DNA of 64,000 nucleotides from JAJYIW01 sp963781665 (GTDB lineage Bacteria; Chloroflexota; Anaerolineae; Anaerolineales; Anaerolineaceae), in contig CAWAGA010000002.1 in the NCBI GenBank assembly GCA_963781665.1, forward strand, positions 4,278,001 to 4,342,000, given 5' to 3'. The position numbers were made by a program, and so were the translations under genes. The notes below the pieces were generated by a model. That model ran no database searches, was not told the origin of the DNA, and was given only the letters and a program-made list of their open reading frames with translations. Below, in pieces: positions 17,037 to 26,397 of this stretch (positions are counted from its first letter, which is position 1; each line of letters begins with the position of its first letter).

Positions 17037-17242
17037 GCCGGTCTATAAGCCGCATCATCCCTCAATGGGATTCGGGCCAATCCAAACTGATTGTAATAAC
17101 CTCAGGCCGGTCTATAAGCCGCATCATCCCTCGATGGGATTCGGGCCAATCCAAATTGATTGTAATAACCTCGAGCCGGTCTATAAGCCGCATCATCCCT
17201 CATGGGATTCGGGCCAATCCAAACTGATTGTAATAACCTCAG
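17037..17242. repeat. Three tandem ~69-bp copies of the rnpB 3' end plus flank
   Basis: Units start at 17037, 17106 and 17175 (periods 69, 69 and 68). A fourth match at 17243 is the real 3' end of rnpB. Each unit carries the reverse complement of GCGGCTTATAGACCGG, the 3' terminal segment of RNase P RNA, plus about 50 bp of flank containing two small hairpins (ATCCC/GGGAT and CAATC/GATTG). Units are nearly identical with few substitutions, so the expansion is recent. A spurious open frame runs through them. Confidence 0.9.
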
Positions 17243-17643
17243 GCCGGTCTATAAGCCGCATTCTGTCCGGTGGAAGGGTTAACCCGAAGGCACAGCTTCC
17301 ACCTGGGCGAGCATCTCTCTCGGCTGTGCGTTACCGCATAGCTCCAGCAGTCTACCCGAAACTTACCTTTTTTCAAAGGAGGAAACGAGCAGCTTCCCAT
17401 CCACACGTGGCGGATTTTATTTCTGCTTGACCTTGCTCCTGATGGGGGTTGCCTGGCCGCCAATATTACTACTGGCGCCGGTGGTCTCTTACACCACCTT
17501 TTCAACCTTACCTGAATGGCGGTTTATTTCTGTGGCCCTATCCAACGCTATTAACGTTCCGGGTGTTACCCGGCATCCTGCTCTACGGAGTGCGGACTTT
17601 CCTCGACCGTGGCTTGGCACGGACGCGCTCACCCAACCGGCCT
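17241..17643 (-). ncRNA. rnpB: RNase P RNA (bacterial type A)
   Basis: The catalytic RNA of RNase P, which matures tRNA 5' ends. Read on the minus strand it has the hallmark GAGGAAAGTCC near the 5' end. In the middle it has ACAGAAATAAACCGCC with GGTAAGGTTGAAAAGGTG and GTAAGAGACCACCGG, and at the 3' end ACAGAATGCGGCTTATAG. The 5' AGGCCGGT pairs with the 3' ACCGGCCT to form helix P1, which sets the ends. About 403 nt is normal for type A. It is followed by tandem copies of its own 3' segment. Confidence 0.95.
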
Positions 17644-17646
17644 GAG

Positions 17647-17675
17647 TTTATACATAATACCATATTTGTTTTCAA
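17647..17675 (-). promoter_or_regulatory. Putative rnpB promoter
   Basis: On the minus strand TTGAAA (17670-17675) and TATAAA (17647-17652) are 17 bp apart and end three bases before the P1 5' strand of rnpB. That is slightly close for a start site, so an overlapping TATTAT may be the real -10. Confidence 0.5.
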
Positions 17676-17682
17676 AGAACAC

Positions 17683-17711
17683 TGGACAAATTAGACCCCC
17701 CCTAGTAAAAT
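17683..17711 (+). promoter_or_regulatory. Promoter of rpsT
   Basis: TGGACA (17683-17688) and TAAAAT (17706-17711) are separated by 17 bp, about 40 bp before the rpsT start. It is back to back with the rnpB promoter. Confidence 0.6.
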
Positions 17712-17751
17712 ACACTGTTGCAATCGTGTTCTGTGATTTCTGGAGGATAAT

Positions 17752-18015
17752 TTGGCTAATATAAAATCTGCAATCAAACGAAATAAGCAAAACCAGAAGA
17801 AAAGGCTACGCAACCGTGTCTTCCGTGGTCGCGCTCGTACTTTCGTTCAAAAAGCTCGTGACGTCATCAATAAGGGAGATGCCGAGGAAGCACGGGTTGC
17901 TACCTTAACCGCTATCAGCGCTTTAGATAAAGCAGCCGAAAAAGGAATCATCCACAAGAATAATGCGGCTCGTAGAAAAAGTCGTTTGATGAAACATTTG
18001 GCTGCAATGGAGTAG
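17752..18015 (+). CDS. rpsT: 30S ribosomal protein S20
   Basis: Primary 16S rRNA-binding protein of the small subunit. The 87-residue, very basic protein starts MANIKSAIKRNKQN as in all S20 proteins and ends with NNAARRKSRLMK. The start codon is TTG with TGGAGG 6-7 bp upstream. A rare start codon on rpsT is known as an autoregulation feature in E. coli (UUG), so this may be conserved. It is monocistronic: promoter at 17683 and terminator at 18080. Confidence 0.96.
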   Translation: MANIKSAIKRNKQNQKKRLRNRVFRGRARTFVQKARDVINKGDAEEARVATLTAISALDKAAEKGIIHKNNAARRKSRLMKHLAAME

Positions 18016-18079
18016 GGTGTCTTAACCGACTCAAAAAGAATAAACAGCGCAAGATTCTACTCAAATGAACTCGGGTTTG

Positions 18080-18106
18080 CGGGAGCGCGATTAGCTCCCG
18101 TTTTTT
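18080..18106 (+). terminator. Rho-independent terminator of rpsT
   Basis: CGGGAGC (18080-18086) pairs with GCTCCCG (18094-18100), followed directly by six T. Confidence 0.92.
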
Positions 18107-18213
18107 GTGCATTAATTGATCGGTTCTGATAGAATCTTTTTCTAGATTTTATGACAATTGGTTCAATTCCCTACTGCAACAGGTTTATGGTCTTGAAAAT
18201 GGAAACGTGACAC

Positions 18214-20847
18214 ATGGCTAATCATAATTTTCGAACCCTGATCGAAACAACTCACCTGGTTAAACGCTACGGAGATAAACTCGCCGTGAATGACGTGAGT
18301 TTCACCGTGGATGCTGGCGAAATTTTTGGTTTCCTGGGTCCTAATGGCGCTGGAAAAACTACAACACTCAAAATGATTGTGGGCTTGCTTGAGCCATCCT
18401 CCGGCTCAGTAAAAGTAGATAGCTTTGACGTCAAAACCCAGCCTATCCAGGCAAAATCGATCAGTGGATACGTCCCAGATGAACCAAATCTGTACGCCAA
18501 ATTATCCGGTAATGAATTATTGCGGTTTGTCGGTGATTTATACGATCTTGATCAGGTGCACATTCGCCGGCGCATCGATGAATTGCTGCGCCTATTTGAC
18601 CTTTTCGAAGTAAGGGATGATCTGGTCGAATCATATAGCCATGGGATGCAGCAAAAAATTTCATTAGCTGCAGCATTGATGCACGACCCTAAGATTCTGG
18701 TTTTGGATGAACCGACAGTTGGATTGGATCCCAAATCTGCCCGGTTGATCAAGGATATTTTGCGCCAATTTGCCGACCGGGGTGCGGCAGTGATGTTATC
18801 GACCCATATCCTGGAGATTGCAGAGCGAATGTGCGACCGGATCGGTATTATCAATAAAGGCCAGCTTGTGGCGGTCGGAAATATGAATGATTTGCGGGCG
18901 TTGGGCGGCTCACAGGGAGGTATGAGCCTCGAAGATATCTTCCTCGAACTGACAGGAGGGGCTGAGTACGCAGAAATCGCCGAGGTATTAAAAGTGAACA
19001 AAGATGGTCTATCTGGGACAAGTAATTCATTGGCGAATTCGGCAATTAGCGGATCGCCAAATTTAATTGGCAGGCAGTTTACCATCTGGCATTATATTTG
19101 GAAGCTCTTCCGTCTTCAAATGGTGTTGACCATGAGCGGCCTGCGCCGGTCGAAAACCCGCCGAAAAATCGGAATAGCGATTATTGCATTATTTATTCTC
19201 ACCCTGGCAGGATTGTTGTTCTGGGGGAGTTGGGCTTTGCTACGTTTGCTCAAATCACCGGTTGTGACCCAATTTACTGATCCCACAGCTTTACTCAACA
19301 GCATGCCAACGGCCATCATTTCGTTTGCCTTCATTGCTATCCTTTTGACCAATTTTGGCGTATTACTTCAATCGCTTTACCTAGCCAAAGACATGGATTT
19401 CTTGTTGAGTGCACCTCTCCCTATGCGAGCCGTGTTCTTTACCAAAATGCTTCAAGCCATCCTCCCAAATTTTGGCCTGGTTTGCCTCTTCGGTTTGCCG
19501 GTATTGTTCGGATTAGGCGCATCCGGTAATTATTCGTTCATTTATTTTCCCCTCGTCGTTGTTGCCATGGCGTTGTTAACATTGGCTGCCGGTGGAATAT
19601 CCAGTATGTTGGTGATGGTCATCGCTCGTTTTATACCGGCTCGCCGTGTAGCTGAAGTCCTTGGCTTTGTAGGTGTGCTGATTTCGGTTATTTTTTCGCA
19701 GACAGGCCGGTTCATTAGCGATATCAATTTCTCTAATTCCCAAATATCCACCGGCTTTAATACCCTGCTGCAGGTCAATTCACCCCTTTCACCTCTGGCC
19801 TGGATCGGGAGAGGGTTGGTTGCCATCGGTGCTGGCCAATACCTGATAGGTTCAGGCCTGTTAGCTATCTCTTTTGGAATGTTTGCCGGGATATTCTGGT
19901 TGGCGTTGGTTGGTGCTGAGCGTCTGTATTACACTGGCTGGGCCAGTTTGCAAGGGAGTCCCAGGAAAAAGAAGCAAAGAACTTCACAGGCTGTGCAGGT
20001 AGGTTCGGTAATACCTGAACGCAGGGTTGAAAGACCAGTTGAAAATTTCATGGTTGAAACAGTTACGGTCAAGAAAAGGTCTTTCAGCCTTTTGCCTGCT
20101 CCATACAAAGCAGTCGTGCACAAAGATTTTTTGCTCGTCCGCAGGGATCTGAGGAATCTATCCCAATTAATCACACCTCTCATCATTGGCGTGCTGGTCA
20201 TCGTTTCGATGACTCGAACGACCGGTTCGGAGGGATCTCCTCTTTCGGGTTCGCTGGTGGATCTGGGGGGAAATATTTCCTTCTATACGAGCATGGGATT
20301 TACCTTGTTTGTGGGTTGGTCATTAATGTTCTCATTGACGATGAGCGCCTTCTCACGCGAAGGAAGAAATTATTGGTTATTGAAAGTCTCGCCAATTAGT
20401 ACCCGTGATTTGTTATTAGCAAAATTTACAATTTCATTTATCCCCTCTCTTATTTTCGAATTGATCTTGCTGGGGATCATCATGGTTCTGCAGCATGTCA
20501 ATGTTGGAATGTTTTTCATAGGTGTGGTCGTGGCAGCATTATACGTTGCCGGTGGGATTGGGATCAACTTGATGTTTGGTATCATAGGCGCTCGCCTGGA
20601 TTGGCAGGACCCAAGAAGAATGAACTCTACCAGCATGGGCTGCATTGCCTCGATTGTGAGCTTTATTTACCTGCCGCTCAGCATCGCTTTCTTCTTCCTA
20701 CCCCCGATAGGTTTCTCCCTGCTAAAAATGAATTCAACCGTAGGTGAGTTGATCGGATTGGTCCTGGGCGGTTGTTTTTGCTTGGCGTGCGCCATCGTCC
20801 CTCCGCTGGTTGTTCGCAAGCGGATCGATCGAATAGGTTCAAAATGA
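18214..20847 (+). CDS. ABC-2 type exporter, ATPase and permease fused in one chain
   Basis: An 877-residue protein. Residues 1-240 are an ABC ATPase with Walker A GPNGAGKTT, signature YSHGMQQK (degenerate LSGGQ), Walker B ILVLDEPTVGLD and the switch histidine in STHILE. After a linker, about 12 hydrophobic segments form an ABC-2-like permease (roughly residues 300-870), split by a basic cytoplasmic loop near 590-640. Fusion of ATPase and a full-length permease is unusual; most relatives are encoded as two genes. Substrate unknown, and no regulator is attached. It stands between rpsT and argS. Confidence 0.85.
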   Translation: MANHNFRTLIETTHLVKRYGDKLAVNDVSFTVDAGEIFGFLGPNGAGKTTTLKMIVGLLEPSSGSVKVDSFDVKTQPIQAKSISGYVPDEPNLYAKLSGNELLRFVGDLYDLDQVHIRRRIDELLRLFDLFEVRDDLVESYSHGMQQKISLAAALMHDPKILVLDEPTVGLDPKSARLIKDILRQFADRGAAVMLSTHILEIAERMCDRIGIINKGQLVAVGNMNDLRALGGSQGGMSLEDIFLELTGGAEYAEIAEVLKVNKDGLSGTSNSLANSAISGSPNLIGRQFTIWHYIWKLFRLQMVLTMSGLRRSKTRRKIGIAIIALFILTLAGLLFWGSWALLRLLKSPVVTQFTDPTALLNSMPTAIISFAFIAILLTNFGVLLQSLYLAKDMDFLLSAPLPMRAVFFTKMLQAILPNFGLVCLFGLPVLFGLGASGNYSFIYFPLVVVAMALLTLAAGGISSMLVMVIARFIPARRVAEVLGFVGVLISVIFSQTGRFISDINFSNSQISTGFNTLLQVNSPLSPLAWIGRGLVAIGAGQYLIGSGLLAISFGMFAGIFWLALVGAERLYYTGWASLQGSPRKKKQRTSQAVQVGSVIPERRVERPVENFMVETVTVKKRSFSLLPAPYKAVVHKDFLLVRRDLRNLSQLITPLIIGVLVIVSMTRTTGSEGSPLSGSLVDLGGNISFYTSMGFTLFVGWSLMFSLTMSAFSREGRNYWLLKVSPISTRDLLLAKFTISFIPSLIFELILLGIIMVLQHVNVGMFFIGVVVAALYVAGGIGINLMFGIIGARLDWQDPRRMNSTSMGCIASIVSFIYLPLSIAFFFLPPIGFSLLKMNSTVGELIGLVLGGCFCLACAIVPPLVVRKRIDRIGSK

Positions 20848-20919
20848 AACGATGTTATAATCTCCCAACCAGCTCCAATCTCATTCAATCGACCGGGGAT
20901 GGGAAATCTAGAGGTGTAA

Positions 20920-22719
20920 ATGTTTGAATCAGAACAGCGAGCTGTCGAGGATAAAATCAGAGCGTTTTGCTCTGAACGCGGTCTCCCTAGCATCAATCTC
21001 CAATGGAATTGGATTCCCTTCAGCGGTAAATGGGGAATTTGTACATCATTTTTCCAAACGGCTTCTCAAGAAGCAAAAGATGCGCCTCAAACCGTTGCAC
21101 CGTTCAAGCGATTACCTGTGCCCCAGCGCGCTCAAGAGATTGCCGTCGAGGTTGCGGAATACCTGGGCACGCCTGAAGGGTTTGATTTGGTGGAGCCTGT
21201 AAAAGGTTATCTAAACCTGTATTTTTCGACCAGCAATTATTCGCAGAAAGTTATCGATACTGTCCTGGTTGAAGGCGAGCGTTTCGGGCAAGGGGCACAG
21301 AAAGGTGAGCGTATTATGGTTGAGTTCTCTCAGCCCAATACCCACAAGACCTTCCACGTTGGCCATTTGCGCAACGTTATCCTTGGCGCCGCAGTGTCGA
21401 ATATCCTCGAGGCAGCCGGTTTTGACCTCGTCCGCGCTAACTATATCGGTGATATCGGCTTGCACGTCATCAAATGGATGTGGAATTACCAAAAACATCA
21501 TTCCGGAGAACAACCTGGACCGGATAAGATGCGCTGGATGGGCGATTTGTATGCAGAAGCAGAGCAACGCCAGGAGGGTGAGCCTGGGGCTGAAGCTGAA
21601 ATCAGGGCGTTATTTGGCCGCTGGGACCGGCAAGACCCTGAAATTGTCGCACTTTGGAAAAAAACACGCCAATGGTCTCTGGAAGGTTTCGACCAGGTTT
21701 ATAAGATGCTTGGAGTCCATTTCGATAGGATATATTTCGAAAGTGAAATGGAAGAACCTGGCAAAGAGTTGGTCAAGGAACTGATCGAACGTGGGATCGC
21801 TTCCGACGAACGTCCGGAAAACCCGGTTCTGATTCGCCTGGATGAGTTGTTGGGTTCGAAGAACGATAAATATCGGGTCCTGGTCATCTTAAGGTCTGAT
21901 GGAACCTCCCTTTATGCGACCAAAGATTTGCCGTTAGCGATCAAGAAGGTAGAGGAGTTCAATCTCGACCGGTCGATCTACGTCATCGATGTTCGCCAAT
22001 CGTTGTATTTACAGCAAATTTTTAAAACCTTGGAGTTGATGGGGTATTCTTGGGCCAAGGATTGTTATCATCTGGCATATGAAATTGTGAACCTGCCAGG
22101 TAATGTAACCATGAAATCTCGCGAAGGGACCGTCGTTATGTTAGATGATCTCGTTAGAGAAGCCACTTTGCGAGCGATGCAGATCGTCGAAGAGAAGAAC
22201 CCGGAACTGTCATCCGAAGGCAAGAAAGCAATCGCTGAAGCGGTCGCTATGGGAGCTTTAAAATATTCGATGCTTTCGCGCGACAACACCAAAATCGTGA
22301 CGTTCAATTGGGAGACTGCCCTGGATTTTAACGGACAAGCCGCACCATATATACAGTATGCCCATGTTCGGGCTACCAGCATTCTTCGCAAAGCTGGAAA
22401 TAATCCCAAAGAAGGCAATGGCATTTCCGCGACTGTATTTCCCATATTTGAACTCCATCCATCTGAGGTTGCGTTAATTGATCTGATATCTCATTTGCCC
22501 CAGGAGATACAACGGTCGGCAAAGGAATACCGCCCGCTTTATATCGCCAACCTTGCTTACGATTTGGCACGAACGTTTAACGATTTTTACAACCAATGCC
22601 CGGTCTTATCGGCCGAACCATCTGTTCGTGCTTTCCGGTTACGCCTGGTTGCTGCTGCTCGCCAGGTGATCGCAAATGCGCTTGCATTGCTTGGCATATC
22701 TGCTCCCCAGGCCATGTAA
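20920..22719 (+). CDS. argS: Arginine--tRNA ligase
   Basis: Class I aminoacyl-tRNA synthetase charging tRNA-Arg. The N-terminal Arg-specific domain is followed by the HIGH-type motif HVGH (residues 146-149, in SQPNTHKTFHVGH). The KMSKS position is replaced by MKSREGTV, as is common in ArgRS. A C-terminal DALR anticodon-binding domain with AAPYIQYAHVR precedes the end. The 599-residue length is normal. AGAGG lies before the ATG. It leads a co-directional cluster with the COG2403 gene, obg and nadD. Confidence 0.95.
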   Translation: MFESEQRAVEDKIRAFCSERGLPSINLQWNWIPFSGKWGICTSFFQTASQEAKDAPQTVAPFKRLPVPQRAQEIAVEVAEYLGTPEGFDLVEPVKGYLNLYFSTSNYSQKVIDTVLVEGERFGQGAQKGERIMVEFSQPNTHKTFHVGHLRNVILGAAVSNILEAAGFDLVRANYIGDIGLHVIKWMWNYQKHHSGEQPGPDKMRWMGDLYAEAEQRQEGEPGAEAEIRALFGRWDRQDPEIVALWKKTRQWSLEGFDQVYKMLGVHFDRIYFESEMEEPGKELVKELIERGIASDERPENPVLIRLDELLGSKNDKYRVLVILRSDGTSLYATKDLPLAIKKVEEFNLDRSIYVIDVRQSLYLQQIFKTLELMGYSWAKDCYHLAYEIVNLPGNVTMKSREGTVVMLDDLVREATLRAMQIVEEKNPELSSEGKKAIAEAVAMGALKYSMLSRDNTKIVTFNWETALDFNGQAAPYIQYAHVRATSILRKAGNNPKEGNGISATVFPIFELHPSEVALIDLISHLPQEIQRSAKEYRPLYIANLAYDLARTFNDFYNQCPVLSAEPSVRAFRLRLVAAARQVIANALALLGISAPQAM

Positions 22720-22746
22720 TTAATCTATCTGAAAGGACCAGCAATT

Positions 22747-24069
22747 ATGTCACCAATTCGAACCATCATTATGGGCGCGGCCGGCCGTGATTTTCATAAT
22801 TTCAATGTCTATTTCCGCGATAATGCCGATTATGAGGTGGTTGCATTCACTGCCACCCAAATCCCAAACATCGAAAGTAGGAAATATCCACCTGAATTGG
22901 CTGGATCTCTTTACCCAAAAGGCATTCCAATCTATGCAGAGAGCGAATTGGTCGATCTTATCAAAAAAAATAAGATTGATCAGGTTATCTTCGCCTACAG
23001 CGACGTTCCTCATTCTTACGTGATGCATAAAGCTTCCATCGTACTGGCTGCCGGAGCAGATTTCCGCCTGATGGGAATTGCTACGACCCAGATTAAGTCA
23101 GTCAAACCGGTCGTCTCAATCTGTGCCGTGCGGACCGGTTCTGGCAAGAGCCAGACTTCGAGGAGAGTCTCGAAAATATTAAGGGATATGGGCTATCGTT
23201 TAGCAGCAATTCGCCATCCGATGCCATATGGCGATTTAGTGAAACAGCGCGTTCAACGCTTTGTTGATTACAGCGACCTTGATAAATTCGAATGCACCAT
23301 TGAGGAAAGAGAAGAATACGAACCCCATCTGGATAACGGCGTGATTGTCTACGCGGGCGTCGATTATGAAGCAATCTTGCGCCAGGCCGAACAGGAAGTC
23401 GATATCATTCTCTGGGACGGAGGGAATAACGATTTTTCTTTCTATGTTCCTGATGTAAACATCGTCGTTGCCGATCCTCATCGTCCGGGCCATGAGATAA
23501 GTTACCATCCTGGAGAAACAAATGCCAGGGCTGCTGACGTATTCGTCATCAATAAAGTCGATACTGCCGAGGCTGATAACGTCATCACAGTTCGCAATAA
23601 CCTTTTTGCGCTCAACCCTACAGCAACGGTGATTGAAGCTGCCTCACCCCTTTTTGTTGATCATCCAGAGGAGATCCGGGGTAAACGCGTTCTGGCAATC
23701 GAAGATGGGCCGACCCTTACGCATGGTGAAATGGCCTACGGTGCGGCTTATATTGCTGCCCGGAGATTTGGTGCGGCTGAAATTGTTGACCCTCGCCCCT
23801 TTGCGGTTGGCTCGATCATTGAAACCTATCGTAAATACCCGAAAACAGGCCAGATTTTACCGGCGATGGGTTACGGGGATGAAATGGTTCACGATCTCGA
23901 GCAGACGATCGCTAACGCTGACGTCGATCTGGTTCTGATTGGAACACCGATCAACCTTCAAAGGGTCATGAAAATCGATAAACCCAGCCAACGTGTACGG
24001 TATGAGCTCCAGGAGATCGGCCAACCAACGCTGGAAGATGTGCTCAAAGCAAAATTTAAAGGGAAGTGA
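22747..24069 (+). CDS. Cyclic 2,3-diphosphoglycerate synthetase-like GTPase (COG2403)
   Basis: A 440-residue protein that closely resembles COG2403. It has an N-terminal Rossmann-like half (IIMGAAGRDFHNFN), then a P-loop CAVRTGSGKSQTSRR, DGGNNDFSFYVPD and a nucleotide-base motif NKVDTA. In methanogens this family includes cyclic 2,3-diphosphoglycerate synthetase, which makes a thermoprotective osmolyte; in bacteria most members are only called predicted GTPases. It sits 27 bp after argS and overlaps the region of the obg start. The enzymatic assignment is by family only. Confidence 0.7.
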   Translation: MSPIRTIIMGAAGRDFHNFNVYFRDNADYEVVAFTATQIPNIESRKYPPELAGSLYPKGIPIYAESELVDLIKKNKIDQVIFAYSDVPHSYVMHKASIVLAAGADFRLMGIATTQIKSVKPVVSICAVRTGSGKSQTSRRVSKILRDMGYRLAAIRHPMPYGDLVKQRVQRFVDYSDLDKFECTIEEREEYEPHLDNGVIVYAGVDYEAILRQAEQEVDIILWDGGNNDFSFYVPDVNIVVADPHRPGHEISYHPGETNARAADVFVINKVDTAEADNVITVRNNLFALNPTATVIEAASPLFVDHPEEIRGKRVLAIEDGPTLTHGEMAYGAAYIAARRFGAAEIVDPRPFAVGSIIETYRKYPKTGQILPAMGYGDEMVHDLEQTIANADVDLVLIGTPINLQRVMKIDKPSQRVRYELQEIGQPTLEDVLKAKFKGK

Positions 24070-24089
24070 TCGGGGTATCACCACTCATA

Positions 24090-25349
24090 ATGTTCATTGA
24101 TCAGGCTAAGATTTTTATTCGTTCAGGGCGCGGTGGAGATGGTGCGGTACATTTCCATCGCGAGAAATTCGTTCCCCGCGGTGGCCCAGATGGGGGTGAT
24201 GGGGGCCGGGGTGGTGATGTCATTCTCGAGGTGGTCCCGACCTTAAATACACTGTTCGGTTTTCATCACAGAACTCGTTTTCTCGCAAGCGATGGTGAAC
24301 GCGGCGGGTCTAATAATATGAGTGGAAAATCAGCTGACAATCTGGTAATCCCTGTACCTCCAGGAACCATCATTTATAACGATGATAATACTGAGCTGTT
24401 GGGGGATCTGACTGCACCTGGCCAGCAGCTTCTCGTTGCTAAGGGCGGTAGAGGGGGGCGAGGGAACCAACACTTCGCCACTTCCCGCAATCAAGCGCCG
24501 CGCATGGGTGAAAAAGGTGAGCCTGCTCAGGAGCATAACCTGCGGTTGGAGCTCAAATTAATTGCAGATATAGGTATCGTAGGTGTGCCCAATGCTGGAA
24601 AATCCAGCTTGCTGGCTTCAGTGACCAATGCCAAACCAAAAATTGCTGATTATACCTTTACCACCCTCGAACCTAACCTGGGTGTGGTTGAAATGGATTT
24701 GGAAACGACGCTTGTTTTGGCTGATATTCCAGGATTAATCGAAGGCGCTCACGAGGGGGTCGGATTAGGTTTTGATTTTTTACGCCACGTGCAGCGTACA
24801 CGGGTGTTGATCCATCTCCTGGATGGGTTAGCGCCTGACCCCCTGGCTGATTTCTCCCAAATAAACAGCGAGATGGCATTATTCGATCCAGATCTTGCTA
24901 AAAAACCCCAGATCGTTGCATTAAATAAGATTGACCTGCCTGAAGTGCAAGAACGCTGGCCTGAGATAAAAGCAAGTCTGGAAAAGAAAGGGTACCGCCC
25001 AATTTCAATCTCAGCGCTTGCCGGTATCAACGTCAAAGACCTTTTATGGAAATCTTCCAACCTGCTAAAAGCCAACCCAGAAGTCGAGCAAGTGGTTGGG
25101 TTGCCAGTTTACCGCCCAGCAGACGATCCACGCGAGTTTTCAGTTGAGCGGATCCAGAAGGGATGGCGCGTCCACGGAGCCGCAATCGAAAAGGCGGCTG
25201 CCATGACCTACTGGGAATACGAAGGATCGGTCCGGCGCTTCCAACGGCTGATGGGGAACCTCGGTGTTGAAAAGGTGCTGAGAGAAAAAGGCATTCACAA
25301 TGGTGAGACGGTGTACATCGGTGAATATGAGCTGGAGTGGCAGGACTGA
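24090..25349 (+). CDS. obg: Obg-family GTPase
   Basis: Ribosome-associated GTPase acting in 50S assembly and stress control. The Gly-rich OBG fold at the N terminus (FIDQAKIFIRSGRGGDG) is followed by the G domain: G1 GVPNAGKSS, G2 TFTT, G3 DIPG, G4 NKID. A C-terminal OCT domain (residues about 340-419) follows. The ATG at 24090 fits the family start MFIDQAK. A GTG at 24066, overlapping the previous stop, would add eight residues and is an alternative. It is followed 3 bp later by nadD. Confidence 0.94.
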   Translation: MFIDQAKIFIRSGRGGDGAVHFHREKFVPRGGPDGGDGGRGGDVILEVVPTLNTLFGFHHRTRFLASDGERGGSNNMSGKSADNLVIPVPPGTIIYNDDNTELLGDLTAPGQQLLVAKGGRGGRGNQHFATSRNQAPRMGEKGEPAQEHNLRLELKLIADIGIVGVPNAGKSSLLASVTNAKPKIADYTFTTLEPNLGVVEMDLETTLVLADIPGLIEGAHEGVGLGFDFLRHVQRTRVLIHLLDGLAPDPLADFSQINSEMALFDPDLAKKPQIVALNKIDLPEVQERWPEIKASLEKKGYRPISISALAGINVKDLLWKSSNLLKANPEVEQVVGLPVYRPADDPREFSVERIQKGWRVHGAAIEKAAAMTYWEYEGSVRRFQRLMGNLGVEKVLREKGIHNGETVYIGEYELEWQD

Positions 25350-25352
25350 AAG

Positions 25353-25955
25353 ATGCGCATAGGCATTTTTGGCGGGACTTTTGATCCGCCTCATATCGGT
25401 CACCTGATCCTGGCATCCGAAACGAAAAGCCAGCTTGAATTGGATCGCTTATTATGGGTAATCACGCCTGACCCACCTCACAAACAAAACCAAAACATAA
25501 CCAGCATCGAAACGCGCTTTAAATTGGTTAAAGCCGCAATTGAAGGCAACCCGGATTTTGAATTATCACATTTGGAAATGGATCGGCCCGGACCGCATTA
25601 TGCCGTCGATACGGTACGGTTGTTGGCTGACAGTTACCGTGGATCAGACCTGATCTATCTGATTGGAGGAGACTCGCTGCATGATCTGCCAGCCTGGTAT
25701 CGAGCTGGCGAACTGATCGAATTATGCGCTCAAATCGGGGTCATGCGCCGTCCTGGGGATTCGGTCAATTTTGATGAGCTGGAGCAAAGATTGCCTGGTA
25801 TCACCAACCGCCTGCGAATCGTTTCCGCTCCGCTGCTTGAGATCTCGGCCAGCCAAATTCGCACCAGGATAGCAAATGGTAAACCATACCGTTATTACCT
25901 GCCCGAAGCGGTTTACCGGATGATTGTGGACCATAAGTATTATCTGACAAATTAA
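25353..25955 (+). CDS. nadD: Nicotinate-nucleotide adenylyltransferase
   Basis: Adenylates nicotinate mononucleotide in NAD synthesis. The signature GGTFDPPHIGH (residues 7-17) and the C-terminal ISASQIRTRI (ISxTxxR motif) are both present. Two hundred residues is typical. It starts 3 bp after the obg stop, the common obg-nadD arrangement. Confidence 0.94.
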   Translation: MRIGIFGGTFDPPHIGHLILASETKSQLELDRLLWVITPDPPHKQNQNITSIETRFKLVKAAIEGNPDFELSHLEMDRPGPHYAVDTVRLLADSYRGSDLIYLIGGDSLHDLPAWYRAGELIELCAQIGVMRRPGDSVNFDELEQRLPGITNRLRIVSAPLLEISASQIRTRIANGKPYRYYLPEAVYRMIVDHKYYLTN

Positions 25956-26235
25956 TAAATCCAGCCTACCCCCAGGCTTAACGAAATAATGGTAATGATC
26001 ATGCCCGAGCGGACATATTCTCAATAATTGAGGGGCTTTTAGAAAGTTAGATGACCATTTCCGGTTTTAAAAATGCCTTCTTTTCGAATTCGCATAGGTT
26101 GAGTCTGATCAGTACGATCCAGGATACTCCCCAATCCCACCAAAGACTCTGGACGAAAGTTGATCAAAAATAATCCAGATAAGATATTGCCGATGTGAAA
26201 CGATTTTGATTTTTGCTGATAGCAGAAGGTTGTAT

Positions 26236-26370
26236 TTACCTCGTCAACAATAGTAATCCTACATCAGAGAGGAGGATAGATACCCGGTTTGACAGCAAAT
26301 TGGGCTTGTGGCCGGTGGAGCTGGCAACATAGGTTACCAAAAAGGTTGCTAATGTGATCCAAAAAGACAT
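26236..26370 (-). pseudogene. Short hydrophobic frame, possible remnant of a membrane-enzyme gene
   Basis: The 507-bp gap 25956-26462 contains no intact gene. On the minus strand an ATG at 26370 opens a 44-residue frame beginning MSFWITLATFLVTYVASSTG, a hydrophobic segment followed by a polar stretch and stop. Further downstream another frame reads IGNILSGLFLINFRPESLVG before its own stop. The first peptide recalls part of a CDP-alcohol phosphatidyltransferase, but the match is from memory of the family only. A decayed gene is the best guess; a chance frame is not excluded. Confidence 0.25.
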
Positions 26371-26397
26371 CAAGCCCTAATTTTAAAGGTAGACGTT

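Noticed and set aside
17037..17242. CRISPR-like tandem repeat
   Set aside because: Units are contiguous, about 69 bp, without unique spacers, and no cas genes are near.
16981..17430. A 149-residue plus-strand open frame with 23-residue repeats
   Set aside because: The repeats are the 69-bp rnpB-derived DNA units translated by chance; the frame then runs antisense into RNase P RNA and has no ribosome site.
25956..26235. tRNA or riboswitch in the nadD downstream gap
   Set aside because: No TPsiC-like GGTTCRA box, cloverleaf or known aptamer pattern was seen.
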